64,000 nt of DNA from Nematopogon swammerdamellus. Its lineage: Eukaryota; Arthropoda; Insecta; Lepidoptera; Adelidae. Location of the stretch: positions 4,744,545 to 4,808,544 of the forward strand of contig OX336336.1 of the NCBI GenBank assembly GCA_946902875.1, written 5' to 3'. Under the pieces are notes generated by a model. It made no database searches, had not been told where the DNA came from, and saw nothing but the letters and a program-made list of their open reading frames with translations. Positions within the stretch are counted from its first letter, which is position 1. Each line of letters begins with the position of its first letter. Of the stretch, positions 33,840 through 44,898 are shown piece by piece. The position numbers and the translations under genes were made by a program.

Positions 33840-34305
33840 TCAAACGATTTTCAATCGCACCGGATGCGCGGGCGCTCCCGATTTTCGCGTACTTCCGGAG
33901 TGGCGGCGCGCGCGCACGCACGCCGCGAAGTGCGCATCGGCGCGAGCGGGACGGCCGCATAATGTTGTTATCGCCGTCCCGCTCACGCGCCACGCTTCTT
34001 TGTTTTGCTGCCGCGTTATAAAGCCAATTGCGCGCCGTCGCCGCTCGAATGTACGCTCGAACCTTGCCGCCGAAGCACCCAGGCGCAGCGCGTTTCGGAA
34101 ACCCGGCGGTAGACCAGAGAAAGAAAGTTCACACTTTTCCCGGTAGACGTGAAGCGGTCAATGGACTTAGCGTGACTGTGGATTATCCGTGACAATTTGA
34201 GCGTGCAGTGTGCTAATTGTGTTCTTCATTCTTCGCTAACGGGGCAATTTGGCCCGCTGACGACGAAATTAAAATTGAAGACTTTTTGAAAGGAAGTGCG
34301 ACAAT
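33840..34305 (+). promoter_or_regulatory. Putative upstream promoter and 5' UTR of LRRC20
   Basis: CpG-rich 33850-34120 contrasts with the surroundings. A TATAAAG at 34017-34023 lies 283 bp before the first start codon; no clear TCAGT initiator 30 bp below it. Sequence from about 34130 to 34305 reads as 5' UTR. Inferred from composition and from the coding exon that follows. Confidence 0.4.
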
Positions 34306-34468
34306 ATGAGGCCACCGTCTGATTACGAGGGGCGGGAAGAACCGGTGCCTGCGGAGGCGGAAAACGACGCGAGAGCGCCAGCCATGCTGATCTGCACGCG
34401 GCTGGCGGGGCGAGCCATCATCAGAGTAGTCAGCCGCTGTGAAGACGCCCAGGAGAACAGAGAGCTAG
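34306..34468 (+). CDS. LRRC20: LRRC20-like protein, alternative first exon a
   Basis: ATG at 34306, 54 codons plus one base, donor ctag|gtgggt. The N-terminus is acidic (YEGREEPVPAEAENDARAPA), followed by RAIIRVVSRCEDAQENREL, the segment that leads directly into the first repeat. Joining the last base G to AT at 42357 gives Asp and the text RELDLSECQL. Vertebrate LRRC20 is about 184 residues; this isoform would have 212, the excess being the acidic leader. Preceded by a CpG-rich region, consistent with its own promoter. The shared ending with exon b marks the two as duplicated alternatives. Confidence 0.75.
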
Positions 34469-34517
34469 GTGGGTGAACGTATCTATGCTAACGTTTTTAG
34501 GGAGAGTTTTGAATTGG

Positions 34518-34532
34518 GGGGGGGGGGGGGGG
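34518..34532 (+). repeat. Poly-G run
   Basis: A run of about 15 G abuts the SINE fragment that follows, 50 bp inside the intron. Prone to length errors. Confidence 0.8.
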
Positions 34533-34806
34533 ATTAGATTCCACGTAAAACTTCAGTAGGTCCCTTTCCCTTCTTACCTTACTAGGTGGTAGAGTTTATC
34601 CCGAACGGGTTGTTACCACCGCACTGAATTAAATGTCGATCGAAACGTCTATGTAAATAGTTCGTGTTTTTCCGTCCAGTTCAGTGTAGCCGGCATGAAA
34701 TAAAGTGAAGCACTGATACGGCACCCAGTTCACACGGTGTTATAGGCTGAAATCGCGGATGTTGTGGGTGACGTAGCCAACCGTGTCAGTTTCCATAAAA
34801 AAAAGA
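34533..34806 (+). repeat. SINE, head-truncated
   Basis: Begins gattccacgtaaaact, runs through gtccagttcagtgtagccgg to cagtttccataaaaaaaag. 5S-like and tRNA-like parts missing. Confidence 0.85.
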
Positions 34807-35297
34807 ATGGGGCAGTTGAAGCTTCACGGTTTGAAGTTCAGAAAACCACCCAAGAAATAACTATAGGCTTTGCTAAAATAAAATTCGAAATTCGAAACAA
34901 AAACAATAAAGATGTCAGAAATCGCTTTGTTAGTAAACATCGCATATCAGCTGATAAGTTAATACGTCTCCTCGTTGGGAAAACGCCAGCATTCGTTGAT
35001 AATGTTATCAGCAAATTTTTTACGTCGGAACGATTAGAACTAGAAAAGCATTAAGTAGGCACTAGTCGTAAAAGCGACGCAATAGAAATAGCAGACAACC
35101 TCTCGTCACTACGTGCCTATACATAAGTCATTACAACTAATAACTATTTATGTACGTGAATCTATTTATGTTCCATCACGACCTTGGCATCTATAAAGCG
35201 ACATAGAGATGGTCTATTATGTACGTTGTCATCATATTACCTACCAAAGTCAGTCTAGCTAGATTTATCAATCCACCATTTAAAATATATAAATAAC

Positions 35298-35515
35298 TAG
35301 CTGTGCCCGCGGCTCCGCCCGCTCTCATATTTCACTTCACTGCTAACCTCATAAGCCATTTAGCGTGATAGTAAGTAGCCTATAGTTGATGGGAAGAATC
35401 AAGCTATCCGTAGAATTTTGTTTTATTAAAATCGGTTTAGTGGTTCTCGAGTTATAAGCGGACAGACAGACAGACAGAAAGCAGACGTTGGATTTTATTA
35501 TAGGTAAGGAAGGAT
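35298..35515 (+). repeat. RTE-type tail
   Basis: ctagctgtgcccgcggctcc to ttaaaatcggtttagtggtt and a GACA run. Typical 3' tail, no coding part. Confidence 0.7.
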
Positions 35516-36052
35516 ACGCAAATCCTTATGGTGTCTCAATCCTTGGTCGAGAACTCAAGATATATAAGTCGTTGGGCCGAGAAAACTTTGGGATAACGTC
35601 CAAATTGGTCACAAGAATTTCATTTTAACTCTTACAATATTGAGACATTTCAAGCAATATTGTGCATGAAATGGTGAACAACTGCTCATTTTCCAAAGGA
35701 ACTCTATCTTCAACCGAATTAGGTATAGGTACCTACCTATTAGCTTAAAAACACTTCAACTCACGCTACGCTGAGTCTTTCAGGTCAATGATAAAGATCA
35801 TATCTGCAGAAAGACGGCTGGCTGCCTACTTTGAATGTCTCGAATTGAGTCATAGCAAATTAATTATCCCCAGAGCCCAATTTCGCCACAACGCTGCGCT
35901 GGCGTCTGACTCGACGTCTTTCTTTCGCAAAAGACGACCGGTGGCTCCACCTGTCGATATTGCGCAACAAACTCCTACGGACGATGCGCGTTCTCCGTCA
36001 TCTCTTTGTGAGTTAATCGTGAATTGTTCTATGTTAAAATCGCGCTCGTCGT

Positions 36053-36184
36053 ATTTTTTTATGGAAAATTACACGGTTGGCTACATCATCTACAGCATCC
36101 GTGATGTCAGCCCATAACATCTCAGTGAGTAGATGCCATGTAAGAGCTTCCCTTTGGTCATGCCGGCTACACTGAACTGCACGC
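36053..36184 (-). repeat. SINE tail fragment
   Basis: tttttatggaaaattacacg to gccggctacactgaactgca, reverse of the SINE end. The interval 35516-36052 holds no recognised feature. Confidence 0.75.
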
Positions 36185-37780
36185 ACGGGTTATAGGTACT
36201 ACAACAGTTTGACTTGAAGATAGAGAATAGAAAAGAATAGAAACTCTTATTATTGCACACAAATTGAAGGAAGAACGGTACACGACAAGAAACAGGAAAT
36301 ACAGGAGTGCGCAAAGGCAGGCTTATCACTACAAGTGATTTCTTCCAGTCGACCTTTGGGTGATGGATGAGGAATAAAATACAGAGAAAGAAATTTGCAA
36401 CTGCAGAAAGATAGTTACATACAACTGCAAATATAAACGGAATTAATTTCGTAAAACCTTTGGAGGCAATGAACGAAGAATCTATAGAAATTTTCTTGTG
36501 TTAACGCTGGACCTTGGAATAAAATTGTCTCAATTTTAAGTAATTGCAATAACAAATAAAGCTTAAAATCAATTATAAGTAGTAGATAATTGCTCAAGTT
36601 GCTCAATATATTAGAAATCAAGGTTTCCAGCAGCACTGGGATTTGCGTGAATTTCATTGCAGCGTGCATTTTATTGAAGCGATCATTTTATTGTAAATTT
36701 TAAAATTAAAATAAGTTACATTTGATTCTTAAGGTAAACCATCCGAAAAAAGTCCTCACTAAATTATTTATTATACAGCTGTGAAACAAAAAGGCACATA
36801 TCCGAACACTTGGGGAACAAAAAGTAACAAATCCACTACTCCTGTACAAACATTTTTTAAAGTCTTGGATGATACGAAATTATTAAACGGTAAAAAAAAT
36901 TTTTTATTTTCAATGTTGTTCATTATAATATTACTTTTGGTCTTTACGGATTAACAGTAGTTATGTATGACTTACATACCTACGAGTAGGTCGACGTTTC
37001 GCATCGCAGGCTTCCTCAGGAAGTTTTTTTTTCTTTAGATTTTCCTATCCTTCATTTCATAATTTAGACCTAATCTGCTATTTTTAAAGTCTCAACATTT
37101 GTCGCCCGATTTTATTGTGAATAAATACTTCACTCACTTCTTTCGACCAAAGTTCACTTACGAAGGAATTTACATACAGGTAATATAAAGTAACTTTCTA
37201 CCTATCACGTGTATCTCATTACCTTGCATCCAGTTAGCATTGTTCTCAAGGTCCCATTTGTCTTCATTATGAATAGGTAGGTACGGATATTGTGTTTGAT
37301 GATTCAGAGTTACGTAGGTACATAACCAGGCCAGTATAGTTGCAATAACATATTTTTTGTTCCCGATATTGGAGTGGATTTAAAAACAGCTCGTGTGTAG
37401 GCAAGTTGGCATCGGTAGTGCAAATTTTAACCCTTTCCCCATGCATTTATCCCCACCACCTCAAATTATCCGGAAGAAAAACAGCCACTGCGTAATGGGT
37501 TTTAGAAAGTTTTCTTCTTCTTCTTTTTAATTTTGGCGATTAACCTATATAACTTTCGGCTTATTTTGCCAATAGAAATGTTTCCAATGGTCACCACGGA
37601 ACGTGAACTCAACGCTCCTGAGTGACGTGTGTGATAAAATAAAACACATGGTCCTAGCAACAACTCTACAAGGAAGTAAATAGCTCGAGATCGTGCTCGA
37701 CCTTTCCCATACGGCTGTGCGTTTCATTGCCTATACATGGTATGAATGAGCCCAGTGAGGTCGACCTGTGCAGTTCGTTG
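36185..37780. other. Intronic AT-rich DNA, no feature recognised
   Basis: A short repeat remnant (aaaggcaggcttatcac, about 36312) also occurs near 52291 and 59998. No exon seen. Confidence 0.4.
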
Positions 37781-38348
37781 TCTAAAGCACGGCTTCTCAA
37801 AACGGGGTCCGCGAACCCCTAGGGGCTCGGCAGTTGATCTTTCGGGGTTCGCGTTCGGATGGTCACAACCGAAATCATAAATGCTGGTTTTAACATCTTG
37901 TGCAACAGGAATCATTGCTGAAAATTTCCGCAGATCAAACTCTTCGTGCTGATTTTAACAAGATGTTTAAAATATAGATTTTTGGGCAACAAGACAGGAA
38001 CAATATCCCGAACTCTCACGTAAAGCGGTAATTTTCCTTTGCCCCTTCGTGATGCTGATGACTTATTTATGAGAAAGCGGGTTTTCCCACCTGATCTTGA
38101 TAAAAACAAAATACAGAGATCAACTTATTAAGATTGAAATTGGCCAAAATAGCTCAAATCGACTCAATTTGTGACAAGAACCAAGTCCACCGATCACATT
38201 AAATTAAAGCTTGTAACTATATTATCTTTTATAATTAAATAAAAGAACCTTAATTTCTTCTACAGGTGTTTCATTTTTAAAGGGGTTCGCAGTCGTCTGA
38301 GAATTTTAATACGTGTAGTGGGGCTTGAAGTTTGAGAAAACCTGGTCT
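37781..38348. mobile_element. hAT-like non-autonomous element (tentative)
   Basis: Left end acggcttctcaaaacggggt and right end gaagtttgagaaaacctggt are imperfect inverted repeats of the cttctcaaac type seen in hAT elements; subterminal ggttcgcg words occur at both ends. No clear 8-bp target duplication, so the class is tentative. Confidence 0.45.
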
Positions 38349-38901
38349 ACATGAAAGTACGGTTAAATCTGGGCTCCATTAATCTGACGTCTCCGGACTA
38401 GTGGCATCTCTTCCGCGTGCGTGTCTTCCTGCATTTAACTGAGGCATTCGTTCAGTGCATGCTCGCTTCGGGGGCGGTGGGTGACTCGGCTGCGGCTGCG
38501 GTGACTCATATCCTTCTTGGAATCGCTGGGCGGGCCCCGGGTCGGGTAAACGACCTACATTTAACGTTTTTTTAGCCTAAATGTAAAAGCGAAAGGAGGA
38601 AATAACGCACGATGGATTTTGAATCATCGTTTTGCGTCGTAATTAAGTAGGTATCTAGAATAGATACAAAATCGCCTTTGCTCCTCGTGTAAATTACTTA
38701 TCGTTTGTTACTGTAAAATGTTTTGGACCAATAAAGTATTTATATCTAATAAGGTATCTATCTGCTTTTGAGTGAGAGATAATTTTCCTAAACCATCTCA
38801 CAAAGATATAATATCTATTAGGTACCGCTACTAACTACATATAGAAAATTCATTGAGGACCTGCATGCATAAATGATTTCACCTAAGAAGAGAGAATAGT
38901 T

Positions 38902-39290
38902 GTCAGCCTAGATAGCTCCGTGCTGTGGTGCAGACAGTCGACTGTCGCTATTGATGGTTAAGCAACGCTGGGCCGGTCAGTACTTGGATGGGTGACCGCT
39001 CGACCGTTGGAGGTTGACCGTGGTTCGGATTCCACGTAAAACTGTAGGTCCCTTCCCTTCTTACCTTACTAGATGGTAGGGTTCAACCCGCCCGGGTTGA
39101 TACCACCGCACTGAATGAAAAGTCGGTCGAAACGGCTAATGTAAATAGTTTGTGTTTTCCGTCCAGTTCAGTGTAGCCGGCACGACCGAAGGGAAACACT
39201 GACATGGCACCTAGTTTACCCGGTGTTATGGGCTGACATCACGGATGTTGTAGGTGATGTAGTCAACCGTGTCAGTTTCCATAAAAAAAA
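38902..39290 (+). repeat. Full-length SINE with tRNA-like and 5S-like head
   Basis: The clearest 5S-like part: ggttaagcaacgctgggccg then gtcagtacttggatgggtga. Body and A-tail complete. In the LRRC20 intron, sense orientation. The interval 38349-38901 has nothing recognised. Confidence 0.92.
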
Positions 39291-40154
39291 GTGTTTAAAA
39301 ATGAAAGAATGCCAGCGCTCGGTAAAGCTTTAAATACTTTAAAAACGACAATGCGAGTTCTGAATCAGTTAATACCATTGATTTTATAAAATCAATGGTT
39401 TATACGCACACTTTTGTAGTTATGTACCTAGTCACTTTTGGATTGATTGGCGATTCAAACTGTTCTGTATATATTACACAATACCTTTGTCGTACGTACT
39501 ACATGATTGTGGAAAGATGATTCAAAGACACGAGCGACGTACAGTACCCGACAGCAAATAATGAACATCGAGCTTTAGAAAGAGTAAATCCGGCTATAGA
39601 GCGTCGTTCCTGTCGCACGAACTCGCACGCTCTGGCAGTCTGATTTTTAAATCTCGCGCGTTTTCTAAAGTCTCAGCGCAAGCGCGCGAAGTCTCATTCT
39701 TCGCTACCATTTTCCCGCGATGTTTTCTTTGACATTTTGTCATTGTTTAGTGTATTTCGCAGGCGCCAGAGTAGAATTTAGTTTTTATGAAGGAAAATAT
39801 AACTAAAATTGTATTGGATTCTAATTTGTACCAAAACCGAGTTAACAACGCGTGGATCTATAAGTTTTAGGTATGATCGAAGCTGAAAAAGCAGTAAAGT
39901 CGTCGTCGGCGGCTGACAATCCGTTTGGTGTGAACGCGGCCTGCAGGCCTATTACGGTAATCCGACCGGCTGAAAAATCCGCTAAAAACCAACTGACAGT
40001 GTATTTTGGCATTACACAGACCATCAAAATCCGCACCCGCCAAGTTACCCGCCGCCAACCCGCCGCGCTGTCGACCTCTTTCTAAACAATGACAACTCCC
40101 GGTATTACGCTAACATTTTCTGGCGGGTTATCTGTCAGTTTTGAATCAAATGGT

Positions 40155-40201
40155 CAAAGAGTTTGTATTACGTAGCGCAGCGACGTAATACAAACTCTTT
40201 G
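40155..40201. repeat. Short hairpin, 19-bp arms
   Basis: caaagagtttgtattacgt and its exact reverse complement acgtaatacaaactctttg flank a 9-bp centre. Confidence 0.85.
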
Positions 40202-40416
40202 CAAATGGTTTTCACGTTCGTAAAATTCGCTAGTCCCATATCAACTTGTTTCATACTGCGTCGAACTACTTTCTAATAAGATTCTATTTTGATATTATTT
40301 ATACGTGCTATTTTAATGTGTGATTGAGTTGTTGTTTATGTGTGATTGAGTTGTTTTAACATTGAAAATGTTTATGTTTTCGTTCGAGTAATTAATTCGT
40401 CTCAATAAAAAAAAAG

Positions 40417-40485
40417 ATATGGTGGCCCAGTGGTATGGTGTAGGGTTTGTATTTTATGACCATGGGTTCAAATCCCACAAATTAT
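40417..40485 (+). repeat. tRNA-like SINE remnant
   Basis: ggtggcccagtggt (A-box-like) and gggttcaaatccca (B box with a good T stem) about 30 bp apart. The acceptor arms do not pair, so not a functional tRNA. Confidence 0.4.
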
Positions 40486-40865
40486 TTGTGTTTTTTTTAA
40501 GCTATGTTAGGGTGTTAAAATTAGGTTAAAGGTTATTTTTTTTATAATCACCTAAAAAAACTTCATTTTCGAAAATACATAGTTACTACCGAAATTTAAA
40601 TTTTCCCGCAAAACTGAGAACGCCCAATCAGAGCACTTCGCCTAGTGGACTTTGGAAATATGCTGCCGGGAAGTGGGACGCGGTGTACATTTTGTTACTC
40701 AATTTAAAAAGGTCCAATTTGTCCGCTGCTCACTTCAGATTCAATCCGGCGAACTTTGCTTTGCTGTGTGCAGTGCAGAAATGTGTGAATCTATTTTAGA
40801 CCGCGCACATAGGTAGTTAGTTCGCCTACGTACGCTTGGCTAAAAATAAGTGCAATATTCGCAGT

Positions 40866-40901
40866 TCAGTTCGGCATTTGCGTGTTAGCTAGGCTAATAC
40901 G
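40866..40901 (+). promoter_or_regulatory. Putative initiator for LRRC20 exon b
   Basis: An arthropod-type TCAGT at 40866-40870 lies 32 bp before the exon b start codon. No TATA box. Inference only. Confidence 0.35.
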
Positions 40902-40965
40902 ATGGCGTCCGCGGTTACACGTGTAATTCTGAGGTGCGAAGAAGCACAGGAAAGCCAGTCTTTAG
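40902..40965 (+). CDS. LRRC20: LRRC20-like protein, alternative first exon b
   Basis: ATG at 40902, 21 codons plus one base, donor ttag|gtaggt. Product MASAVTRVILRCEEAQESQS then L. The part RVILRCEEAQESQSL parallels RVVSRCEDAQENREL of exon a, and both split the same codon before the shared exon, giving SLDLSECQL. With this start the protein is 179 residues, close to the usual LRRC20 length, so b is probably the ancestral or main form. Confidence 0.75.
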
Positions 40966-41514
40966 GTAGGTAATTAAACACATTTAAATAACTCGGTGAA
41001 AATAGTTTTAGAAGGTTTCCACGTAAGTAACATTTTGGTTTTTATGGAACTAAATTAAATGTTATACCTGCTGAGTCACACAAGGTTTTAAGTGCACAAA
41101 TTTTCACTACCAATGACGTAAGTAATTGTATGAGTATGAAGCTGTTCAATTGGTAATAATTATAATAACTGTTTTATGATATTTGAAATAGGGAGACATT
41201 CAAGGTCACAAAAAAACGGCATGAAGCTTTTACATTCGGTAGATTAGTATATGCTCCGTTACAATACTTTAATTCCTTACTGTCGGAACAAGGTGCCATA
41301 CCAAGATTTACCTTCCTTGTCGAGATTCTATCCGGTTTCACTGAACCGGAAACGATGTTCTTAAATAATGTATAAACTCAATAATTCCATTCGAAGATAT
41401 TTTTACTGACTCAGATCGTCATTATTTATATATAATATAATATAATGTCTATCAAACGCTATACCGATACATCGGAATAGAAATAGATAAGCCTCTTCAA
41501 ATAATCCCTTTAAT

Positions 41515-41745
41515 TCGAACGGTAATAGGTGGCCGGTTAAAATTTTCACAGAATATTATTTGTTATTATGACGGATATCCTAACAAATGATAAAAAGAAA
41601 AAGTAAAAATAAAGTGGGGTCCCCATACAAATATCATAATTTGAAGAAGTGCTCCATCTACTGAGTTATCCAAACATTTTAACATCAAAAGTATGAACGG
41701 TCACCGATAGGTGGCGAGATACGTGCGAGTGCGACTCTTAACTAG
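41515..41745 (-). repeat. Family-B SINE-like repeat, diverged
   Basis: Recognisable by gttaaaattttcacagaata, a tggggtccccatacaa segment and the degenerate head gtgcgagtgcgactc. Confidence 0.55.
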
Positions 41746-41879
41746 TCCTCAGAGGCTAGAGATTGTTTAGTAGTTACGATGGGGCTGGCATAGTTTGACA
41801 GTCGGCTAAAGCCCTATTTCATAAAGTAGAAAATTGTTTTTTTTTGTATAACAACAAATAACAAAAACCGACCATTTAC

Positions 41880-42252
41880 TAGTGTCCGACCGAATATTCG
41901 GTTTCGGCTTTCGGCTTTCGGCCTTTCGGCCAATATTTGCAACATTCGGCAAACTTACGGTTTCGGCCGAAAGTAGTGGTCACTTTCGGCCCAACCAAAA
42001 GTTGTTAGACAGACAAACCGACCGACCGCGCGCACGCGACGCGACGCGAACGCCGCGACGCGATTACGCGATTGGCGGCCGGCGCGCAGGCACACACTGC
42101 CTTAATACTTAAATACCATACATACTTTCGGCTACGGCTTTCGGTTTCGGCTTTCGGCTTCGGCTTTCGGCTTTCTGCCGAAAGTAGAATTTTGCCGAAA
42201 TTCGGCTACGGCTTTCGGCCGAAAGTGAAAGTACACTTTCGGTCGGACACTA
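41880..42252. mobile_element. hAT-like MITE with TTCGGC satellites
   Basis: 373 bp. Termini tagtgtccgaccgaa and ttcggtcggacacta are inverted; an 8-bp target duplication ccatttac is present at 41872-41879 and 42253-42260. Interior is (ttcggc)n-like runs plus a CpG-rich centre. The 8-bp duplication points to the hAT superfamily. Confidence 0.88.
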
Positions 42253-42356
42253 CCATTTACGTGTCGGCACGGAAACCACGGCGCGCGAGTCCGACTCACA
42301 CTTGGCAGGTATTTTTATCTAACTACGAGAGCTGAAGTGAGTGTTTTTCCTTGCAG

Positions 42357-42500
42357 ATCTATCGGAATGCCAGCTGATGCAAGTACCCGATGCAGTCTAT
42401 CATCTGATGCGGCACACGGAGCTCAAGAGCTGCGACCTCAGCGGCAACGTCATCACTAAGATTCCACCCAAGTTCGCCGTCAAGTTTAGTCTAATCACAG
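42357..42500 (+). CDS. LRRC20: LRRC20-like protein, shared exon 2
   Basis: Acceptor tttttccttgcag at 42356; donor cacag|gtgagc at 42501. Encodes LSECQLMQVPDAVYHLMRHT, ELKSCDLSGNVITKIPPKFA, VKFSLIT: the first two leucine-rich repeats, with the L..C.L..VP and CDLSGNVITKIP patterns. 144 nt, phase 1 at both ends. Strong codon and splice support. Confidence 0.9.
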
Positions 42501-42645
42501 GTGAGCACTCCGCCAATTGACGCCAATGAATCAGCAAGGTGTTTTCTGCACCAATTTGCAAAATATTGCTTGATCGATCAAGCAAGATGACTAGACTATA
42601 GACCTTCCACTACTGAACTTGACTGAAACTCGCACTGTTGGCTTA

Positions 42646-42982
42646 GCCAACATCGATGTAGCCTACATCACATGGCCCACAACACCTTGGTGAAACTAGA
42701 TGTCATGTCAGTGCTTCCCTTCTGCCGTGCCGGCTAGACTGAACTGGACGGAAAACACGAACTATTTAGGTACATAGCCGTTTCAACCGACCTTTCATTC
42801 AGCTGTACTATCAACCCGGGCAGGTTAAACCTAGAAAGGGACCTACAGTTTTACGTGGAATCCGAACCACGGTCAGTGTCCAACGGTCGAGCGGTCACCC
42901 TTCAAAGTACTGACCGCGCCCAGTTCTGCTTATGGTCACGACCGACAGTCAATCGACCGCACCACTGAGCAACCGAGGCTTG
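42646..42982 (-). repeat. SINE, minus orientation
   Basis: Reverse of the SINE, from the tail near 42650 to the head gcaccactgagcaaccgagg at 42959. The 5S-like part is diverged (tcaaagtactgaccgcgccc). Confidence 0.85.
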
Positions 42983-43000
42983 AAAAACACAACTTGAATT

Positions 43001-43287
43001 TAATAAACCGGCCAAGTGCGAGTTGGACTCGCGCACCGAAGGTTCCGTACCACCGTGTAATTGGCCGGTTTGTATTATATGTTGTTTAGAGTTACTTTAG
43101 ATTTTGCACTATAATCACACCAAGTTTGACGCTTGTATGACCGTTTTCACGATAGAGAAAAAACCAAAAAACTTTGAAAAATAAACACGTCTCTTGTATG
43201 GGGAACCCCTTAATTTTTACTTTTTTTTTTGTTAGGATATCCGCTTAAAAGTATGCGTTAGTCTGTGACAATTTCAACCGGCTACCT
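43001..43287 (+). repeat. Family-B repeat interrupted by a SINE
   Basis: Head aaaccggccaagtgcgagtt to ttcaaccggctacc at 43287, where a minus-strand SINE is inserted; family-B text resumes at about 43606 with cctattacggttcaaaagat. Confidence 0.75.
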
Positions 43288-43594
43288 TTTTTTTTTTATG
43301 GAAGCTGACACGGTTGGCTACTGCACCTACAAGATCCGTGATGTCAGCCCATAACACCGGGTGAACTAGGTGCCATTTCAGTGCTTCCCTTCATTTCGCG
43401 CCGGCTACACTGAACTGGACGGAAAACACGTACTATTTACATAGCCGTTTCGACTGACTTTTCGTTCAGGGCGGTTGTACCAACCCCTGCCGGGATAAAC
43501 CCTACCACCTAGTAAGGTAAGAAGGGAAGGGACCTACAGTTTAACGTGGAATCCGAACCACGGTCAGCCTCCAACGGTCGAGCGGTCACCCAAT
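43287..43594 (-). repeat. SINE, minus, head-truncated
   Basis: Tail tttttatggaagctgacacg to the 5S edge caacggtcgagcggtcaccc; the rest of the head is missing. Confidence 0.85.
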
Positions 43595-43689
43595 TATTAC
43601 ACCATACCTATTACGGTTCAAAAGATACAGCCCTTTTAAAGGTAGGACGGATGGATTGATATGGAATACTAATAAAAAACATCTCTTCC

Positions 43690-43926
43690 CTCCTAATCTT
43701 ACTTGGTGGTAGGGTTTAACCCGCCCGGGTTGGTACCACCGCACTGAATGAAACGTCGGTCTAAACGGCTATGTAAAAGTTTGTGTTTTCCGACCAGTTC
43801 AGTGTAGCCGGCACGATCAAAGGGGGAAGCACTGACATGGCACCTAGTTCACCCGGTGTTATGGGCTGACATCACGGACGTTGTAGGTGATGTAGCCAAC
43901 CGTGTCAGTTTCCATAAAAAAAAACA
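43690..43926 (+). repeat. SINE, plus, 3' half
   Basis: From cttggtggtagggtttaacc to cagtttccataaaaaaaaac, ending 13 bp before the acceptor of exon 3, so its A-tail lies in the polypyrimidine region. Confidence 0.85.
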
Positions 43927-43939
43927 TCTCTTTCTGCAG

Positions 43940-44107
43940 ATTTGAACCTATCCAACAACCAAATGGCGCGACTGCCTGACGAACTGTGCACGCTGGCCAA
44001 CCTGCAGCGGCTGGACATTTCACACAACAGCTTCGTAGCGCTGCCCCACATGGCGCCGTACATCCCCAGCCTGCACACGCTGCTCGCGCACCACAACCAC
44101 ATCATCG
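43940..44107 (+). CDS. LRRC20: LRRC20-like protein, shared exon 3
   Basis: Acceptor ctttctgcag at 43939; donor atcatcg|gtgagt. Encodes DLNLSNNQMARLPDELCTLA, NLQRLDISHNSFVALPHMAP, YIPSLHTLLAHHNHII: two and a half canonical repeats (LNLSNNQ..LP, LDISHN.F..LP). 168 nt. A SINE tail sits just upstream of the acceptor, but tctctttctgcag remains intact. Confidence 0.92.
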
Positions 44108-44510
44108 GTGAGTGTCCCGCACCAGCCGCCAACCACTCCGGCCAACCTCCAGCGACTCAATGTCTACAAAGCCTAACCCAACAAACAAATTGGTGCTTAT
44201 GGCAGGTTGTTTTAGATGTTAAATTGGTATATTGGATTAATATATGAGTCACTACTGTAGAGCACTTGTCCCACCCTTAAAGCACTTCCAAACGCTATTG
44301 TAAAGTCACTAAAGAACCTTAACCTGTATAAGAATGGGCCTCTATTAAACAGCTCTTATAACGCCTGTCTTAACACCTGTTACTTGGGATTCCCAAGTTG
44401 GGAAGAAACCCTTCCCAAGTTGGGAAGGGTTTCTTTCCACCTCTTCAAAGACTACAGTTAGACCAATCACATTTTAGTGCTGCACACAGAAAGTGGTACA
44501 GACGCTTTTA
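44108..44510. other. Intronic, small palindrome only
   Basis: A short palindrome around cccttcccaagttgggaagg lies at 44390-44440. Nothing else recognised. Confidence 0.5.
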
Positions 44511-44845
44511 GTACATACCACATTCTGTATCCCAACAGTCGGGGTAATAGAGTAATCGGTGTTGTGCGTCAAGAACTACGGTAAATTACAGCACAATATT
44601 AGGACAATATTAGGACAAGATAACTATCAAGCAGCAAGTAAGGCACGAAGACCCATCTGCTGCACAACTCGGTGGAAGGACCGTGCCAAGATGAGTTTCC
44701 GTGGATTCCAAGGATCCGTGCAAGGATAGCCATCCTGTCGCCATTTAGCACGGCATCTCATCCTTATCCCTTAGATGCCTTTCACAACATGCACGGACGG
44801 GGAGAGATGCAGTGGAGCTATTCTTTTTAAGTAACGTCCCCACAC
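44511..44845 (+). repeat. Family-C interspersed repeat
   Basis: Copy with cattctgtatcccaacagtc, aggacaagataactatcaag and the end taagtaacgtccccacac; lies 50 bp before the last LRRC20 exon. Confidence 0.75.
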
Positions 44846-44898
44846 GGTACGCATTTAGTGTGTCACTTGAACTAAGCATAACTCATCTGCTGTTACAG

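Noticed and set aside
38951..39000. Functional 5S rRNA gene
   Set aside because: Only the internal and 3' half is similar, fused to a tRNA-like head and a SINE body, and repeated with the same flanks elsewhere.
39842..40085. Overlapping 60-70-codon frames on both strands upstream of LRRC20 exon b
   Set aside because: No recognised motif or splice context; moderately GC-rich intronic DNA.
40417..40485. Functional tRNA gene
   Set aside because: A and B boxes are present but the acceptor arms do not pair and there is no clear anticodon arm.
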